A stretch of DNA of 12,373 bases, taken from positions 1 to 12,373 of the forward strand of contig JAJYZN010000073.1 of NCBI GenBank assembly GCA_021799915.1, given 5' to 3'. Origin of the DNA: Actinomycetes bacterium. Lineage in GTDB: Bacteria; Actinomycetota; Acidimicrobiia; Acidimicrobiales; RAAP-2. The position numbers were made by a program, and so were the translations under genes. Positions 6,531-12,373 of this stretch are shown piece by piece (the first letter of the stretch is position 1; each line of letters opens with the position of its first letter). The notes beneath the pieces are model-generated. The model saw only the letters and a list, made by a program, of their open reading frames with translations. It was not told the DNA's origin and ran no database searches.

Positions 6531-6536
6531 ACGTTA
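6531..6536 (-). promoter_or_regulatory. Candidate leaderless promoter -10 for the crotonase-doxX unit
   Basis: On the minus strand TAACGT is followed by 6 bases and then the GTG start codon (6524-6522). This spacing would place the transcription start at the initiation codon. No Shine-Dalgarno is visible, which fits leaderless translation, common in actinobacteria. Confidence 0.5.
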
Positions 6537-6587
6537 CCGTCCGGCGGAGTGCCGGGGCGGAGTTGGTCCTCATCCGCTTTGGCACGC

Positions 6588-6593
6588 TACGGT
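6588..6593 (+). promoter_or_regulatory. Candidate -10 box for the hotdog-protein operon
   Basis: TACGGT lies within CTACGGTGTCGG (6587-6598), identical to the string ahead of rph. TTGGTC at 6563-6568 is a possible -35 with a 19-base spacer. Transcription would begin near 6600. The divergent crotonase promoter is only about 50 bases away, so one regulator could act on both. Confidence 0.4.
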
Positions 6594-6605
6594 GTCGGAC
6601 GCCGA

Positions 6606-6621
6606 GACGCCGGCCGGCGTC
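6606..6621. promoter_or_regulatory. 16-bp perfect palindrome, candidate operator
   Basis: GACGCCGGCCGGCGTC is exactly self-complementary and lies about 12 bases after the TACGGT box, where bound repressor would block the hotdog operon. Its size fits a dimeric regulator such as a TetR-family protein. GC-rich sequence makes chance palindromes more likely, so this is only a candidate. Confidence 0.35.
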
Positions 6622-6669
6622 GACGACCCGGCAGGCGCCGGGGTGGAAAAGCAGCAGGGGAGGGTGCAA

Positions 6670-7182
6670 GTGAGCGAAGGCGCAAGCGACGAGGAGATGC
6701 TTCGGAGCATCATCGGGCAGCCGACCGGCAAGTCGACGGTGGTGGTGGAACGAGGGCCGGTGGCGTTCTTCGCCGACGCGGTGGCCGATGCCAACCCGAT
6801 CTACAAGGACCCCGCGGCAGCGAAGGCGGCCGGGCTTGCGGCCATCCCCGCACCACCGACGTTCCCCATCGCAATGGAGGCCTGGGGAAAGTTTCCCGAG
6901 CTGCAGCCCGCCGACGCCCCGTCGGGGAACCCTCTCATGAAGGTGCTCGGTCCGCTGATGGCCAAAGGGGGACTGATCCTTCACGGCGAGGAGGAGTTCG
7001 TCTACCACCGCCCCGTGCTGGTCGGCGACGAGCTGGTCGGCGAAGGCAAGGTGGTCGATGCCTACCAGAAGGAGTCCAAGGGCAAGACCATGACGTTCGT
7101 GGTGACCGAGACGACGTGGGTCGACGCCAAGACCGGTGAGCCCGTGGTCACGTCCCGCTTCAACGTCATCCACCGGGCATGA
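6670..7182 (+). CDS. Hotdog-fold (FAS1-like MaoC N-terminal) dehydratase subunit, HadA/HadC-like
   Basis: The 170-residue product resembles the MaoC-like dehydratase N-terminal (FAS1-DH) family, which in mycobacteria supplies the HadA or HadC half of (3R)-hydroxyacyl-ACP dehydratase. Family features are the early GQPTGKSTVVVERGPVAFFA, ANPIYKDPAAA, a central AIPAPPTFPIAM, and LHGEEEFVYHRPVLVGDELV in the second half. It lacks the D-x4-H active site carried by the partner gene downstream, as expected for a non-catalytic, substrate-binding subunit. GTG 6670 is chosen because GGAGG (6659-6663) lies 6 bases before it; GTG 6664 is possible, and longer versions would run through the promoter. The stop overlaps the ATG of a 47-codon ORF (ATGA). 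Acyl-CoA or acyl-ACP substrate cannot be told from sequence. Confidence 0.85.
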   Translation: MSEGASDEEMLRSIIGQPTGKSTVVVERGPVAFFADAVADANPIYKDPAAAKAAGLAAIPAPPTFPIAMEAWGKFPELQPADAPSGNPLMKVLGPLMAKGGLILHGEEEFVYHRPVLVGDELVGEGKVVDAYQKESKGKTMTFVVTETTWVDAKTGEPVVTSRFNVIHRA

Positions 7183-7322
7183 CGGCGGCCTCGAGTGTCG
7201 GTGCAATTTTGTTGAGCAGGCCGCGAGGGGCGAATGCCGGTTTGGAACTGGATCGGACCGTCGAGATGCTGCCGGTGCCGCATGCGATGGTCGTGAACGA
7301 GGAGGTGGACGACAATGGGTGA
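7179..7322 (+). CDS. Small ORF bridging the two hotdog genes (47 aa, unknown)
   Basis: The frame starts with ATG at 7179, overlapping the preceding stop (ATGA), and ends with TGA at 7320-7322, overlapping the next gene's ATG at 7315 (ATGGGTGA). It thus fills the whole gap with coupled junctions at both ends. The product starts MTAASSVGAILLSRPRG and ends in an acidic NEEVDDNG; no domain is recognised and there is no membrane segment of full length. Third-position GC is high but somewhat lower than in the neighbouring genes. It may be a genuine small protein, a coupling ORF that feeds ribosomes to the next gene, or chance. The purine-rich GAGGAGG for the downstream gene lies inside it. Confidence 0.4.
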   Translation: MTAASSVGAILLSRPRGANAGLELDRTVEMLPVPHAMVVNEEVDDNG

Positions 7323-7746
7323 GCGCAAGCTCGTGTACGAGGACGTGGCCGTCGGTGATGCCGGCCCGCCCCGGACGCACGTGCTGACCAGGACGGACCT
7401 CGTGCGCTACGCCGGGGCCTCGGGCGACTTCAACCCGATGCACCACGACGAGGTCAAGGCCCAGGCAGCCGGCCAGCCGAGCGTATTCGGCCACGGGATG
7501 TTCTCCATGGGTCTGCTGGGCACGGCGATCACCGACTACGTGGGTGTGGGCAACGTGACCCGCTACAAGGTGCGCTTCGCTCGCCAGACCTGGCCGGACG
7601 AGGAGCTGACCACGAGCGTCGTCGTCTCGGGCAAGCGAGAGGAGGGCGGGCGGCGCCTGGTGGACCTCGACGTCCGGCTCGTGAACCAGGACGGCGAGGA
7701 AAAGGTCGTCGGCGAAGCGACGGCCGAGGTGCCTGCCGCGAACTGA
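7315..7746 (+). CDS. MaoC-like (R)-specific enoyl hydratase/dehydratase, HadB-like catalytic subunit
   Basis: The 143-residue single-hotdog protein carries the hydratase-2 motif: YAGASGDFNPMHHD with D38 and H43 as the catalytic pair, then GHGMFSMGLLG. These residues correspond to the Asp36/His41 pair of mycobacterial HadB. The reaction is reversible hydration of a trans-2-enoyl thioester or dehydration of the (3R)-hydroxyacyl form. Paired with the upstream FAS1-DH-like protein it should form a heterodimer. ATG 7315 is preceded by GAGGAGG about 9 bases upstream. It ends at a hairpin facing the convergent dehydrogenase gene. Confidence 0.92.
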   Translation: MGERKLVYEDVAVGDAGPPRTHVLTRTDLVRYAGASGDFNPMHHDEVKAQAAGQPSVFGHGMFSMGLLGTAITDYVGVGNVTRYKVRFARQTWPDEELTTSVVVSGKREEGGRRLVDLDVRLVNQDGEEKVVGEATAEVPAAN

Positions 7747-7768
7747 GCCCGGGCACCACCGCCCGCTC
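7745..7768. terminator. Hairpin between convergent maoC-like and SDR genes
   Basis: GAGC (7745-7748) and GGGC (7751-7754) pair with GCCC (7761-7764) and GCTC (7765-7768), with a 2-base bulge and the loop ACCACC. It starts inside the stop codon of the plus-strand gene and ends 15 bases before the minus-strand stop. No T tract follows on either strand. Confidence 0.4.
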
Positions 7769-7783
7769 GACGATGTCGCATCC

Positions 7784-8614
7784 TCAGCGCTTGGGGGACA
7801 GGGCAGGGTGGTTGCGTGCCATGATCGACAGCACCAGGCGCGCGGGGGCGTGGCGGCCGGCAAACGCGCCGATGCGGTTGGCCATGCCCGGGATCACGAC
7901 GTCGGCGTCGCGTTCCATGCCGTCCACCGCTTCCCGCGCCACGCGGCCCACCGGGACCCACATCACTTTCGGCAGGGCCTGAGCTGCCTCATCGTCGGTG
8001 ATGCCGGCGGCCTCTCCGAACCCGGTGTGCACCGGCCCGGGGCACAGGGCGGTGACGTTGACACCGACCGCCCGGAGCTCGGCCCGTAGGGCCAGCGAGT
8101 ACGACAGGACGAACGCCTTGCACGCGCCGTAGCCGGCTTGACCCGGCAGGGGTTGGAACGCCGCGGTCGACGCGGTGTTGAGCACCGAGCCTCGCCGCCT
8201 GCTGGCCATGCCCGGGGTGAAGAGCTGGCAGAGATCGACGACGGCCTCGACGTCGGTACGGACCATCGAGAGCTCGGACGAGCGCTCCGCTCGGTAGCTG
8301 GGTCCCATCGTGCTGGCTCCTGCGTTGTTGACAAGGACGTCGACCGTGAGCTCTCGGTCAGCCAGGGCGGCCGCAAGCCCGCTGCGCGCGTCGGGGTCGG
8401 TGAGGTCTGCCTGGAGCACTTCGACCCTCACGCCGTACGCGCCGGCCAGCTCGTCGGCCAATGCCCTGAGCAGCGCGTCGCGCCGAGCGACGAGGGTCAC
8501 CCCATGGCCTCGGCGGGCCAGCTCGCGGGCGATCTCGGCGCCGATGCCCGACGAGGAACCGGTGACCAGGCAGGTGGTGTGGGGTGCGGGAGCAGGGAGG
8601 GGCATGCCCTGCAT
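7784..8614 (-). CDS. Short-chain dehydrogenase/reductase
   Basis: This is a classical SDR oxidoreductase of 276 residues (273 if started at 8605). It has the Rossmann motif TGSSSGIG (18-25), NNAG (96-99) and the catalytic S149, Y162 and K166 (YGACK). R44-R45 at the end of the second strand suggest NADP(H). The product belongs to the group of SDRs often annotated as DltE-like or acyl-CoA/lipid-linked reductases; the substrate is unknown. The second ATG (8605) lies 7 bases after TACCAT, so the shorter, leaderless start is attractive, and the first ATG lies inside that box. It is separated by 500 bases from the tetR gene upstream and so is probably transcribed alone. Confidence 0.88.
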   Translation of the reverse strand: MQGMPLPAPAPHTTCLVTGSSSGIGAEIARELARRGHGVTLVARRDALLRALADELAGAYGVRVEVLQADLTDPDARSGLAAALADRELTVDVLVNNAGASTMGPSYRAERSSELSMVRTDVEAVVDLCQLFTPGMASRRRGSVLNTASTAAFQPLPGQAGYGACKAFVLSYSLALRAELRAVGVNVTALCPGPVHTGFGEAAGITDDEAAQALPKVMWVPVGRVAREAVDGMERDADVVIPGMANRIGAFAGRHAPARLVLSIMARNHPALSPKR

Positions 8615-8618
8615 GGTA
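8613..8618 (-). promoter_or_regulatory. Candidate leaderless promoter -10 for the SDR gene
   Basis: On the minus strand TACCAT is followed by 7 bases and then the ATG at 8605-8603. This is the same geometry as at the crotonase gene. If used, the annotated first ATG (8614) would not be in the transcript. Confidence 0.35.
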
Positions 8619-9115
8619 GGGCGCGAGCCCCAGCGCCCGCTGTGGGCGGCTTCGCCGGGAGGTCCGTCGCGAAGATCCAGGCCAACCCTCTTGGCAACGT
8701 CGCCGTGAAGGAGGAGAATGGGAGCAGGGTACGGGGTGATCGAAGGCCCCGGATCCCGGACGACGGAAAGGAGCTTGCCGATGCGATCGACGGGTTCTAC
8801 CGAGGAGGGTGATCCGCCGGGTCGGAGACAGCCACCGTTCGGTGGCGAGCTTCAGCCGGAAGCCTGAACGGACCGACGAATTTCGAGGCCGGAGAGGTTC
8901 CGTCCCCCGGGCACACCGTGCACCGGGCTGGCGGTGGACTGACGTCGGCCCCTCAACGAGCAACGTCCAGTGAGCCGGGCGGGCTTCCGGCGACAGGCGT
9001 ACCAGGAGTGGATCGGGGCCGGCCGTGGGGCCGGCCCCGTCCGTATCGACGGGCGTGACCAGGCATTGTCGGGCATGACCAGCCGAGAGCAGGCTGGAGC
9101 AGGTCCAAAGAGCCC
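8615..9115. other. 500-bp gap with several hairpins and no sure gene
   Basis: Three stem-loops are visible: GCCACC/GGTGGC with loop GTTC (8831-8846); CCCGGGCAC pairing with GTGC-A-CCGGG (8906-8927, one bulged A); and the strong 9014-9039 hairpin. A plus-strand frame from GTG 8642 to TGA 8812 (56 residues, ending DGKELADAIDGFYRGG) is followed 18 bases later by the first hairpin, but it has no Shine-Dalgarno and no recognised family. A minus-strand frame (9076-8852) is Arg/Pro-rich and crosses the hairpins. I cannot support a gene here. A decayed gene, a small RNA or long untranslated regions are all possible. Confidence 0.5.
9014..9039 (-). terminator. Strong GC hairpin downstream of tetR
   Basis: An 11-bp perfect stem (CGGGGCCGGCC with GGCCGGCCCCG) closes a 4-base loop (GTGG on the plus strand). 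It lies 77 bases past the tetR stop on the minus strand. No T tract follows, as in many actinobacterial terminators. Confidence 0.55.
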
Positions 9116-9793
9116 TCAGCGTGTGCGCCGGCGAGCCAGGGTCTCGATGCCTTCCAAGTACGCCGTCAGGCTCGCAACGGACAGCTCGTCGGGTGCCGGC
9201 GGGTCGTCGGTGGCTTGGGCGAGGTGGCCGAAGCCGTAGATGGCGACTGTCCAGGCTGCCAGCAGTGCCGATGCGATGATGTACGGCTCGACCGACGCTG
9301 GGTCGTAGCCGAACCGCTGCTCGAAGAAGGAGGCGAGCCGGCGGAGCGCCTCCACCTTGAGCTGGTAAAAGCGGCCGGCGATCTCTGCATGGGACTCGCT
9401 CAGCAAGAGCGCGGCCACGACCGGGGGGATGGGTCGGCCACTGGGATCGCGCAGGCGGATGCCGCTGGCGTAGCCTTTGAGCTGGAGATGGCCGAGCGTC
9501 TCTTGGAGCAGCTCGCGGAGCCCGGCTTCCTCGGGGACGGTGCCCAGAGCCGCCATGAAGTCCTCGAACCAGTCCTGAAAGCGCGCCAGTGCCACGTCGG
9601 CTTTGGACCGGAAGTGGAGGTAGAAGGTCCGCGACGCGACGTCGGCCCGTTCGGTGATCTCGAGGAGCGTCGTGGCGTCGTACCCGCGCTCCAAGAACAG
9701 CGCCGTCGCGCTCTCGACGATCCGCGATCGGGTCTCGGCCTTCTTGCGCTCCCGGCGAGACGCCCCGCTGTCGCGCTGTCCGCCTCCTGTCAC
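9116..9793 (-). CDS. TetR-family transcriptional regulator
   Basis: The 225-residue protein has a basic N terminus and a TetR DNA-binding domain at about 17-65: RSRIVESATALFLERGYDA, then TLLEITERADVASRTFYLHF, ending with the turn FRSKADV. The remainder is a helical ligand-binding and dimerisation domain with hydrophobic stretches around YIIASALLAAWTVAIYGFG. The ligand cannot be predicted; in actinobacterial lipid-catabolism loci such regulators commonly bind acyl-CoA. The GTG start at 9793 is preceded by GGAGGG at Shine-Dalgarno distance. It follows the hydrolase gene by 78 bases on the same strand, but a good -10 between them suggests its own promoter. Its operator is not identified; the palindrome at 6606-6621 is one candidate, with no direct evidence. 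Confidence 0.92.
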   Translation of the reverse strand: MTGGGQRDSGASRRERKKAETRSRIVESATALFLERGYDATTLLEITERADVASRTFYLHFRSKADVALARFQDWFEDFMAALGTVPEEAGLRELLQETLGHLQLKGYASGIRLRDPSGRPIPPVVAALLLSESHAEIAGRFYQLKVEALRRLASFFEQRFGYDPASVEPYIIASALLAAWTVAIYGFGHLAQATDDPPAPDELSVASLTAYLEGIETLARRRTR

Positions 9794-9817
9794 CTCGCCC
9801 TCCGTTCTCCCGCTCCC

Positions 9818-9823
9818 ACAATA
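9818..9823 (-). promoter_or_regulatory. Candidate -10 box for tetR
   Basis: On the minus strand TATTGT stands out from the surrounding GC-rich sequence, 24 bases before the GTG start. Transcription from about 9811 would leave a leader of roughly 18 bases containing the GGAGGG ribosome binding site. No clear -35 is seen. Confidence 0.45.
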
Positions 9824-9871
9824 GGCCGGCAGGGGGCCGCTTCCCCAGCGTCCCGCCGCCCCCCGCCGCTT

Positions 9872-10789
9872 TCAGCCGAGGTGCACCGAGAGCGCGGCGG
9901 CGAACCTGGCCGGCGCCTCGATCATCGGGAAGTGACCGACCTCCTCCAAGACGGTCAGTACCGCGTCGGGACGCCGTTCGACGAGGCGGTCGGCCATCGC
10001 GGCCACTGCGATGGGGTCGTCCTGACCCCACACCACGGCGAGGGGAGAGGGGTGGTCTTCGATGGCGCCGGTGAAACGCCGCTCGTTGCGCCGGCGCTCC
10101 TCGATGTAGCGGATCAGGCGGGGCAGGTTGCGGTGCCCGTCCTCCCGGGCCACCAGGGCCCACATGGCGTCGAGCTCGGGCGCGGCGACGTGGTGGGCGG
10201 GGCTGAACGTCTGAGACAGGCTCGACGTCATCGACGCGCGGTCGATCGGCGCGTCGGGGCCGAGCCGCTCGTCGGGGAGGGAGAGCAGCAGCTCCTGGCC
10301 GGCGCTCAGCTGGGCCATCTCGATGTAGATGCTCCCGTTGGTCACCACCCGCCGGGTCACCGTCACCGGCCACCGGCCTTCCATCTGCCGGGCCAGGAGC
10401 TCTCCTCCGACGGTGTCGCCAATGTCGTGGGTCAGCAGCGCCAGCTGGCCGAGGCCGAGCTCGGAAGTCCAGGCGGCCACCGCGTCGGCTTGGACGTCGA
10501 TCGTGTAGGCCAGGTCCGGCTTGTCCGAGAGGCCGTACCCCAGCAGGTCGATCAGGAGCACCCGCCGGTGCTCGGACAATTGGTCGAGCACGAGATGGAA
10601 GTCGAATGACGACGTCGGGAAGCCGTGGATCACTACCAGCGGCTCGAGCGTCTCGGTGAGGGTCGCAGGACGGTCGACGGTGAAGAAACGGTGGCGGTGG
10701 GGCGGATTGCCCACCGCCAGATGGCGCCAGGTGCCCGCGGCCTCCCACGCGCCGACAGACGCGGCCCCTGCCTCGGACCCAGTCGTCAA
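9872..10789 (-). CDS. Alpha/beta hydrolase, haloalkane dehalogenase/epoxide hydrolase-like (MEST-type)
   Basis: The product (305 residues from TTG 10789) has HGFPTSSFDF at 55-64 (oxyanion hole), LLIDLLGYGLSDKP at 78-91, and the nucleophile elbow LLTHDIGDTVG with D122. An aspartate rather than serine nucleophile is typical of dehalogenase, epoxide hydrolase and MEST-like members. The acid is probably an Asp in VVWGQDDPIA and the base the His in EVGHFPMIEAP. The true start is uncertain: no ATG lies in frame near the N terminus. TTG 10789, 27 bases after the SDR stop, gives the best length, while GTG 10714 would give 280 residues. The frame upstream runs antisense-free through the SDR gene and is a shadow. 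It is probably cotranscribed with the SDR. Confidence 0.85.
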   Translation of the reverse strand: MTTGSEAGAASVGAWEAAGTWRHLAVGNPPHRHRFFTVDRPATLTETLEPLVVIHGFPTSSFDFHLVLDQLSEHRRVLLIDLLGYGLSDKPDLAYTIDVQADAVAAWTSELGLGQLALLTHDIGDTVGGELLARQMEGRWPVTVTRRVVTNGSIYIEMAQLSAGQELLLSLPDERLGPDAPIDRASMTSSLSQTFSPAHHVAAPELDAMWALVAREDGHRNLPRLIRYIEERRRNERRFTGAIEDHPSPLAVVWGQDDPIAVAAMADRLVERRPDAVLTVLEEVGHFPMIEAPARFAAALSVHLG

Positions 10790-10815
10790 CTGCCCACCAT
10801 CTCGACGCGGGCCGA

Positions 10816-11721
10816 TCAGAAGAAGCTGAACTTGGGAATGCCCGAGTCGATCCCCTTGAACAGCTCGCCTTTGGCCGCCACCAGCTCGGCCGGGGTCCAC
10901 GCGTTGTCGCGGTGCACTTCGCCGACCGGGTGGAACCCGCCCATGGCCCAGATGTTCCCGCCGAACACCACGAACACCTGGCCGTTCACGTCGGCGGCCG
11001 CGTCGGACGCCAGGAACCCGATGAGCTGTGCGACGTTCTTCGGGTCCCACTCGTCGAACGCGTCGTCCTTCTTGGCGGCGAGCTGGCCGAAAAGGTTCTC
11101 GGTCATACGGGTCCTGGCCCTGGGGGCGATCGCGTTGACGGTCACCCCGTAGCGCTCGAGCTCGCGGGCGAGCACCCACGTCATCGAGGCGATGCCGGCC
11201 TTGGCCGCCGAGTAGTTGGCCTGACCGGCGTTCCCGTAGAGGCCGGCTTCGGACGACGTGTTGATGATCCTGCCCGAAACGGCCTCGCCGGCCTTGGACT
11301 TGGATCGCCAGTACACGGCGGCGTGGTGGGTCGGGGCGAAGTGGCCCTTCAAGTGGACCCGGATGACGTCGTCCCAGTCGGACTCCTCCATGTTGAACGA
11401 CATCTTGTCCCGGAGGATGCCGGCGTTGTTCACCAGGATGTCCAGCGATCCGTAGGTGTCGACCGCCTGCTCGACCACGCTCTTGGCGCCATCCCAGGAG
11501 CTGATGTCGTCACCGTTGACGCTCGCCTTCCCGCCCGACGACGTGATGAGGTCGACGACCTCCTGGGCCGGGTGGACGTCCCCTCCCTGGCCTTCGACCG
11601 ATGCGCCCACGTCGTTCACGACGACCGTCGCTCCCTCCGACGCCAGCAGCAACGCCTCTTCGCGCCCGATCCCCCGGCCGGCGCCGGTGACGATCGCGAC
11701 TTTCCCGTCGAGCAGTCCCAT
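10816..11721 (-). CDS. Short-chain dehydrogenase of the 3-hydroxyacyl-CoA dehydrogenase type (MFE-2/Hsd4A-like)
   Basis: The 301-residue product starts MGLLDGKVAIVTGAGRGIG, with the cofactor loop TGAGRGIG at 12-19 and D37 at the end of strand two favouring NAD+. It has NNAG at 98-101, catalytic S156 or S157, and Y170 and K174 (NYSAAKAG). The stretches VVVNDVG, NNAGILRDK, RVHLKGHF and INTSSEAGLYGNAGQANYSA are close to the (3R)-hydroxyacyl-CoA dehydrogenase domain of MFE-2 and to mycobacterial Hsd4A-like proteins from memory. This suggests beta-oxidation of fatty acids or steroid side chains. A C-terminal extension of about 60 residues (from GGNIWAMGG) exceeds a minimal SDR. ATG 11721 is preceded by GGGGAAGGGATGG and matches the family start; a longer frame exists upstream but passes through the leader hairpin. 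Confidence 0.9.
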   Translation of the reverse strand: MGLLDGKVAIVTGAGRGIGREEALLLASEGATVVVNDVGASVEGQGGDVHPAQEVVDLITSSGGKASVNGDDISSWDGAKSVVEQAVDTYGSLDILVNNAGILRDKMSFNMEESDWDDVIRVHLKGHFAPTHHAAVYWRSKSKAGEAVSGRIINTSSEAGLYGNAGQANYSAAKAGIASMTWVLARELERYGVTVNAIAPRARTRMTENLFGQLAAKKDDAFDEWDPKNVAQLIGFLASDAAADVNGQVFVVFGGNIWAMGGFHPVGEVHRDNAWTPAELVAAKGELFKGIDSGIPKFSFF

Positions 11722-11747
11722 GGGTGTCCATCCCTTCCCCGTCTGGC

Positions 11748-11770
11748 CGACCGCCCGGAGCGGGCGGTCG
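11748..11770 (-). terminator. 10-bp hairpin between glycerate kinase and SDR genes
   Basis: CGACCGCCCG (11748-11757) and CGGGCGGTCG (11761-11770) pair perfectly around a 3-base loop. On the minus strand it lies about 93 bases after the glycerate kinase stop and about 26 bases before the SDR start. It may terminate the kinase transcript or be part of the SDR leader. There is no T tract. Confidence 0.45.
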
Positions 11771-11862
11771 CTTGTTGGTGCGCCCGGCAGCATTGCCCAC
11801 TGCAGACCCGCGGGGCAAACACGCACCTTTCGGGTCCAGAGCAGATGGGCCGGCCCCGCCCG

Positions 11863-12373
11863 TCACCCCGAGGCCCGGTGCCGGGTGAGATACCCGCCGA
11901 CGACCTGGGCCACCGAGGCCACCGTGTCGCTGCTCGCCCTTTGCGCGCCCACGACCGAGGTGAGGCTCACCACCTCGCAGAGAGGGTGCCGGTCCACGAG
12001 CAGCGCGACCGCGTCGGGATCGGCGGCCCCGACGACGCACAGGATCGGCGCCCTGCCGGCCACGGTGTCGGCGACCGAGCCGACCACCTTTCCGTCGAGC
12101 GAGGAGCGGTCCAAGTGCCCCTCGCCGGTCATCACCGCGTCGGCGCGGGCCAGGCGGCCGGGGAGCCCCACAAGCTCCGCCAGGAGCGAGAACCCCGGGC
12201 GGAGGCGGGCACCGAGCACGGCCAGACCGCCGGCGAGGCCTCCGGCCGCGCCGGCGCCGTCCAACTGCGTGACATCCACGCCGAAGTCGGCCCGGTAGCG
12301 CCGGGCCAGCTCGGCCAGCCGGCGCTCCAGCACTTCGACTTGCTCGGGTCCGGCACCTTTCTGCGGGCCGAAG
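11863..12373 (-). CDS. Class I glycerate kinase, C-terminal part (5' end beyond the window)
   Basis: This enzyme phosphorylates glycerate with ATP, linking glyoxylate or serine-type catabolism to glycolysis. About 170 codons are visible, open to the window edge, beginning FGPQKGAGPEQVEVLERRL. That is the conserved FGPQKGA motif of the GK1 family, followed by LDGAGAAGGLAGGLAVLGA and ADAVMTGEGHLDRSSLDGK, both hallmarks of the family. The usual length is about 370-380 residues, so slightly more than half lies outside. A start inside the window (12333) would truncate the protein and is not used. It is the first visible gene of the minus-strand series and is separated from the SDR gene by 141 bases with a hairpin. 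Confidence 0.93.
   Translation of the reverse strand, partial: FGPQKGAGPEQVEVLERRLAELARRYRADFGVDVTQLDGAGAAGGLAGGLAVLGARLRPGFSLLAELVGLPGRLARADAVMTGEGHLDRSSLDGKVVGSVADTVAGRAPILCVVGAADPDAVALLVDRHPLCEVVSLTSVVGAQRASSDTVASVAQVVGGYLTRHRASG

Noticed and set aside
5782..7863. 693-codon minus-strand open frame
   Set aside because: It crosses the crotonase gene and both hotdog genes out of frame or antisense; such long shadows are normal at this GC content.
9841..9871. G-rich minus-strand run before tetR as a G-quadruplex
   Set aside because: Only three separable runs of three or more G with usable loops are present.
9215..10609. 464-codon plus-strand open frame opposite tetR and the hydrolase
   Set aside because: The composition is that of an antisense shadow (Gly/Arg/Val/His-rich, no motif), and the opposite strand codes for two clear families.
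8358..10748. 796-codon minus-strand open frame
   Set aside because: It is Arg/Pro/Ala-rich, has no domain, and overlies the SDR, TetR and hydrolase genes in another frame.

Overview
The window is high-GC bacterial DNA, densely coding, with GTG and probably TTG starts next to ATG, 4-base start/stop overlaps, and TANNNT-type -10 boxes, two of them placed as for leaderless transcripts. The block mec-cysO-cysM followed by rph-rdgB matches, gene for gene, the order known from Mycobacterium tuberculosis (Rv1334-Rv1336, then Rv1340-Rv1341). This points to an actinobacterium; a deep lineage such as Acidimicrobiia is an inference, not proven here.

Layout. (1) 1-1403, plus strand: the last 35 codons of a gene, probably jetC, overlapping by 4 bases a complete jetD. 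JetD is the Toprim-like nuclease subunit of the anti-plasmid Wadjet (JetABCD/MksBEFG) system, so the rest of the defence operon should lie upstream of the window. (2) 1442-3528, plus strand: an O-phosphoserine cysteine biosynthesis cluster. CysO carries sulfur as a C-terminal thiocarboxylate, CysM adds O-phosphoserine-derived alanine to it, and the JAMM peptidase Mec releases cysteine from CysO. A 12-bp tandem repeat sits in the leader of cysO. (3) 3703-5090, plus strand: rph (RNase PH) and rdgB (dITP/XTP pyrophosphatase), overlapping by 4 bases. (4) 5113-6524, minus strand: a crotonase-fold enzyme coupled to a DoxX-family membrane protein, convergent with rdgB across a hairpin. (5) 6670-7746, plus strand, divergent from the crotonase: two hotdog-fold proteins resembling a HadA/HadB-type (R)-hydratase pair, with an unrecognised 47-codon ORF between them that overlaps both. 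(6) 7784-12373, minus strand: a short-chain dehydrogenase, a 500-bp structured gap, a TetR regulator, an aspartate-nucleophile alpha/beta hydrolase, a second short-chain dehydrogenase of the 3-hydroxyacyl-CoA dehydrogenase type, and the C-terminal part of a class I glycerate kinase that leaves the window.

Functionally the left part joins a defence module to core sulfur and nucleotide housekeeping. The right part looks like acyl-CoA or steroid/lipid metabolism (crotonase, hotdog hydratases, dehydrogenases, hydrolase) with a local TetR regulator. I see no RNA genes, transposases or CRISPR arrays. The least explained items are the small bridging ORF at 7179-7322, a 16-bp perfect palindrome just downstream of the hotdog promoter, the repeat in front of cysO, and the gap at 8615-9115.
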